NCBI GenBank assembly: GCA_013396755.1
Contig: VWZF01007018.1
Location: forward strand, 1,008,784-1,072,783
Origin: Sclerurus mexicanus
Lineage: Eukaryota; Chordata; Aves; Passeriformes; Furnariidae
Direction: 5' to 3'
Length of the DNA stretch: 64,000 bases
Each line of letters begins with the position of its first letter. Positions within the stretch are counted from its first letter, which is position 1. The notes beneath the pieces are model-generated. The model was not told where the DNA came from, searched no databases, and worked only from the letters and a program-made list of their open reading frames with translations. A program made the position numbers and the translations under genes. Shown one piece after another: positions 55,401 to 61,400 of this stretch.

Positions 55401-58400
55401 ATTATCTCGGGAAAAACTGGCATTCTGCTCACACAGAAAGGTTACCATGATCTAATACAGAAAGGAAAGGGGTTGATTTTGGCTATGATCCCTCAGAAAG
55501 CAGGGAGGTTCAAGCAGAACCCTGTTCTTGCTGGCTGGATATATTAAGAAGTTAGTGCACACCAGGCATTTGAGAAGGGGAGAACTGACTCCTCTGCTTT
55601 TTCTAAAAATAAACAAGTATTTTAACTAATTGTATTCAGAGGACAGAGGTATTTTAAAACAGAAACTATGCTAATCATGCAGAACTTGGCGTAACATCTC
55701 GTACTAGATGACTGAGAAATGCATTTTTAGTGTAAGGAAATTTGTTTCTTACAAACAACCACTGAGAACTGCATTAGTGGCAGTAGCAAGAAGTAAAGTC
55801 TGTTGCATTTAGCTGATCATTTTGTGGGGTTCCTTTATAGCCAGATGTTCTTACCATCTTTCTGACACCTGGCTCTGTAACTGCAAAGATGCGAGAGAAG
55901 GAAATCAAACTGGAAAAGAAATATGAAGATGGGTCAATGCATTATGTGACAGTAATAAAAACAGACAACACGTGAGTCCAGTTCTTTATCTGATTCTTGT
56001 ATTTTGTGGTTGGAGAAAGAATATTCAAATTTTGTGACACTCGTTCTCTGGATAAATAGCCTCTGCTCTAGCAAAGGATACTTAAATAATGAAGGAAAAG
56101 GGGACTTCTGGTCTATGAATGTACATTTTGGTACCTGTATGGACAGCTGTTTCAGCTGTACCCCTCTATGCATGTCTTTTATAGGTTGTATGAGTTTTGA
56201 CTGCTTGTCTAGCTGAAGCTTTGGAGGCTTTGGAGCTCTTCCCCTTCCCAACCTTTACCAGTGTAACACAGGTGGTTAAAGAACCAGGGAAGAAGCAAAT
56301 ATTGTGTCTTTTTTTTCAACAATGGTCTTTTACGCAGATATCAGAAGAGATAATTTATTGAAAAGTTCCTAGGTTACATTGACTTCTGTGGAACACATAA
56401 AATGACATAAGCACTAGCTGAAGTGGAAAGTTTTGAATGGTTGGCTATAAGTTGGAGTGATTATAATTTGATATTGTCTGTACTAGCTGTTACTCACAGG
56501 TCAAGTGCACCATTTTGAGACAAAGAATTAAATCCTGTCCCGTAGTTGTCAATGGGAGCTTTTTCATGAATTTCAGATAGACCAGGATTTCACTGTAGGA
56601 CCAAAGTACGAGCTTCAACTCTTGCTCATTATTTAGTACAGAAAAGCAGAGCAGTTTCACTGCAGTGAGCACATACTGAAAATGTCCCAGAAGTAAGCTA
56701 ATGAAGCTTTAGCATAATTACAATGTAATAAGAAAACACATCTGCCAAATGGTTCTTTTTTATATATATTTCATTGAGTTTCATAACTATTTCTTTATAT
56801 TTCATGCTTATTGTTATTCACTTTGTTTCAGAGTACATCTGCTGGTTGATGATGAGTCAAAATCAGCATCAGTTGACTCTTCCAGGGTATTAAACTCAGA
56901 GGAATCAAACAAACCTATAAAATTTGGTGGAGATAATTTTGAAGGTTGCATCTCGAACATCTTTATAAAAAGGTATTTGGCCTAAAAAAAAAATTTGCTT
57001 CATGCATTTTGGCCTCTTCTCCTTCTTTAGTCATATTAAAATCACTTTTTGCTAAAATGCTTTTCTCCTACATGTGCAAAGCCTTCATGAATGCATAACT
57101 TCACTGCCCTCAAATATTCAAGTATATTATAGATGGCATCAAGTTGTAATTAATCTGCTGTTCAGATGTAAAGGAATTTTAGTGTGAATCATACCTGTTT
57201 AGCCGTCTGTTAGCCAAAGAGTGATCTCTACATAGTGAATTGGAAATGCCCCAACAAGGCATCCAAAAAGATCTGCCAGATTGTATTGTTATGGCTCCCC
57301 AGGGAGCCAAGTAATGACAGGAGCAAAGCTACTGACAGAACCAAAACAGTTACACAAACAAGTGAGAGCATATGTATGAAAATCATGTGCCTGAGTTAGG
57401 TTGTCTCTTTTCTTCACGTGTTTGTCTGGGTATTAGAGACATCTTACAGGCAAAATTTAGGAGAAAAATTATGCATAAATATGTTTCTAGAAGAAAAGCA
57501 TTCCTTCAGTCACAGGTGATGTCCTAGTGGGCCTTTGTGTTAGCTAAGTTTTGCTGAGTATTTATACTCGTGTAGAGTTTTCAAAAATAGTGTCTTTTGA
57601 TTTGATTGTCATAGAATCACTGAATGGTTTATGTTGGAAGGGACCTTTAAAGATCATCTAGTTCCATCCCCCCTGCAACAGGCAGGGACACCTCCCACTA
57701 GACCAGATTGCTCAAGTTATGTCTTCATTTAAAGCAGTGCAAGACAATGAAGTAACCTGCATATTAACCTCCCCATCAGAAAACAAATTGGGAAAATATC
57801 TTTTAGTACAAAAAATAGATGGAGAATTAATACTGTGGCTAGTCTGACTGAGTGAGTAGAGAACAACCAGCAATGAAGTAGTTCAGGTTCTAGCCCCAGC
57901 TCTACCGCTCTTCTCATAGAAAACCAGGGGCAAGGAGCTTGATTGCTTTTTCTAGTTGTAAGAGTTTTGTAATTTACTGATTAGAGATGGTCTGTTCAAC
58001 TTAGAAAATTATAGTATTACTTATTATTCTTTATACACACAGGAAATTAATTTTGACAGTCCTTCTGATAATTTGGCTCTAATACTACAGCTGCATATGA
58101 AGTTGTGGTGGGCTTTTGCCCCTTGATAAAACTCATTAGAACATCTTATTTAGGAGAAAGTGAATCATTGACTGAACAGAACCTGATGTTGCAATTTTTT
58201 CTTGATCTCCTAGTGGTTATGAATAATTAACCAGCAAAGTTTTGTAGTCAGATCCAGAATCTTATTTGCTAAGGCCACTGTCATTTTTCCTTTGTTTTTC
58301 AATGGCAATATTTGTTTGGGTTTTTTTTTTCTTTTAAATAGATAGCTTTTAGAAAAGAATACTTTATTTAGAAAATATAAGCATAAAAATACTGAAATTT

Positions 58401-61400
58401 TTCCATAGCCAAAAGGAAATGGTCAGAACCATGACAAATATGAACCCTTTTTACAGCATTGAACATACATTTTTCTTTGGAAAATAAAAATCAGTACTTT
58501 AACATTGGGTCACTGGGAAATCTGTTTTGTACAGAACACAGCTTTACAATATATTGTTGATTACGCTGAAGAAAAGGAATGCTGTGTCACAACACTTTCT
58601 GCTTTCATCACTACAGGACAGGTCAGCTCCCTGAGGTTCAGAATCTCATGAGATACACTGGCAAGTCTGGTGTTTCCCTCGGAGCTTGCCATGAATACGA
58701 GAACCTTGAACCAATGCTGCTGAAAGAATTTAAAAATCCTCTCAGGTTTAAGATGCTCAAGGTATGCTTATTGTTACTGTCATCTTCGCTCCATATTGAT
58801 GCCTGGGCTTTGTCTGCACAGCCGTCATTTGTAGAACTGAGATTCAGATGCCCTCATTTTTCTTCTGTCTCACATCTGAAGCAAGTTCTTACTGTGTTGG
58901 AGTTTCATGCTAAAGCCACGGGTCCAGAATGACAACAGCTTTTCTGTCATTTAGAGAAGGCTGTTGAATGCCTCAGGTGGGAACTCTTAAATGTGTTGAT
59001 TGCAATGTTTCCGTACTACTGCTACTCATAGTAAATGTTTCAATTCTGTCTTACATGTACAGAATGAAAAATACCTTGATTATTTGAAAGCTGCTAACAT
59101 GCAAAACCACACTACACCAACTCAGTTACATGTCAGCAGTGAAGCGTATCTCCTTGGAAACATCCCCAACAGTTTCCTATCCTACACGTTTTCTCCATTA
59201 TTATCTACAGACAGGTAATACAAATGTTCTCAGTTCTCCTCCTAATACCTAAATTGTCAAAGCTGCTTGAATCTTTGGATGCCAAGTGTTAGGATTTTCT
59301 TCTTGCTTATGTCCTGGGCCATAACAAAAGGGCACTTCTAAAGGTTCAGGCATTTTTTTTCTATGCAAATGTTTACCTAAACAGGGTAAATTGAATGGGA
59401 TGTAGTAGACAGTTATGGTGCATATTGATGCCAATTTTTAAGCCTGAATATGTCAAGTTTCATTCACATTCAGAAATGCAGGCAGTGTAGAATGCTGTTA
59501 TTCCACCCAAATGCTATTCTGCATTTTATAAACAAGAGTTTCACTGACATTTTTCTAGAGAACAGAAAGGATACAACAATAATTAACAAAATAGACCTAT
59601 ACTTGAATATGCTTACTTTCCACTACAGGTTACATTGCTCTGTAGATGTACGGACTCGATCATCAAGAGGATTAATAGTCTTCATGGAGGAGAGGTCTGA
59701 GGACTCTTATCTGGCCCTCCACATTTCAAAGGGACGTTTTGTCTTCTCACTTGGCCCTGGAGGAAAACAAATCAAAATCAAAACCAGTATTAAATACAAT
59801 GATGGGCAGTGGCACACTGTAAGTAGTATTGCATAGGAACTGTAGTGAAAGCACCACTAGCATTCAGAATTTTTAAGATATTAGAAACTCAGTTTTGGTC
59901 ATTGGAAGTTAATTCCTATGCCTGAAAGTTCACATGGTTGACAGGTCTCTGACAGAACTTACTGAGACTTACGGTCCCTGCACATTATTTTCACTTTTAA
60001 GTATTTAAAAGCCACAGTCTCCAGTGGCTTTCACTGGCCTTTGGGTTTTCATTCTGTTATGTTTGCACCCTGGGAAGGTGGTCTTCAGCACAGATGGGAA
60101 GAACATCCGCCTTGTTGTTGATGGTCTAAGGGCCCAGCACAGAAGATTACCAACACATTCCACCATCAGTATTAAGCCACTAATCTATGTCGGAGGGCTG
60201 CCGTCACTGAAAAAACAGGTAAATAATTGATGCATCCACTCACACACATTTCCCGTGCTGCACCAGTTAACATATGGAAGTGTTTAAGATGCAGGATTTC
60301 CATGCTGAAAAGCTTTTGGGGGTATTTCCAAGCACCAAGTGAGCACCATCTGTGACTGGTGTTTGCAGTTGTTCATTACAGGTCTTTTTCCTCACCTGTT
60401 CACATAGCCTTCACCTGGACCCATGTTTTCAACATGTGTTGCTGGGACACTGATGACAACCATGCCCTCTTTTCATTTTTATTCTTTAAAAATAAAGACC
60501 AAAGTCACATTTTTAATTCCAGAAATGCCATCTTTCTGCAGAATATTTGCCTCAGTGGAATATGAAACAATCTGTGGAAAAGCAAAAGAGCAAATTGAGC
60601 AAATTCTCATTAAGGAATTATGGATGTAGAACTGGACTGTAATTTGAAATATATGTGGTTTCTGTTTAAAAATGGGACAATTTTATAAAATTAGGTTTAA
60701 ATAAACAGCCTCTTAGGAAGGGAGGGGGGAGGGGGTACTTGGTATTTCACAATTCCTCTTTCATTGTCTTTTTGACATTTCATTGGGAAGTATCTGTTCT
60801 ACAAGCAGAAGTTACATTAACTCAAAATCAGCTGTTACTTTTGTGTTTTAAACTCTTTTTTTAGAATTTTGAAATACCTTTTCACTGCATCAAAGATGGG
60901 GTTTAGATGCCTTTAGTGCTGTTTGACTTTCTACAGTCCAACAGTCCAAAAGAACTAATGTTTAGTATTATTACTAAAAAAATTGCCATATTGCTTTAGT
61001 ATTCATGTTTTGAAATCTGCTTTCAGAATATACCAATGAAGAGTTTCAAGGGTTGCCTGAGGAATTTTAAGGTAAATGGAGAAGTTATGAATACACCTCA
61101 GCAAAAAACCGGCGTACTTCCGTGTCTGGATGTTCCCATGGACACAGGGATTTATTTCTTTAATGAAGGAGGATATATCACCATTGGTAAGCTGTGTAGG
61201 GATTATGGTATATGGAATTATGTCTAAAGTGTATATGTCTATGGGTTATTTTATTTATTTTCACATGGTTTTCCAATTACCTCCTCCTGTGATCATTCCT
61301 CTATTTGCTGTTTAATTCTCCACAGGTAATTTGCTGATGGGCATGGATTTAAGGGTTGAATTTACCATTCGACCAAGGAGTGCAACAGGTATACTCCTCC

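Noticed and set aside
60716..60736. Possible G-quadruplex in the intron before exon 72
   Set aside because: The run gives only three G tracts of three or more with one-base spacers. A stable three-layer quadruplex is not clearly possible.
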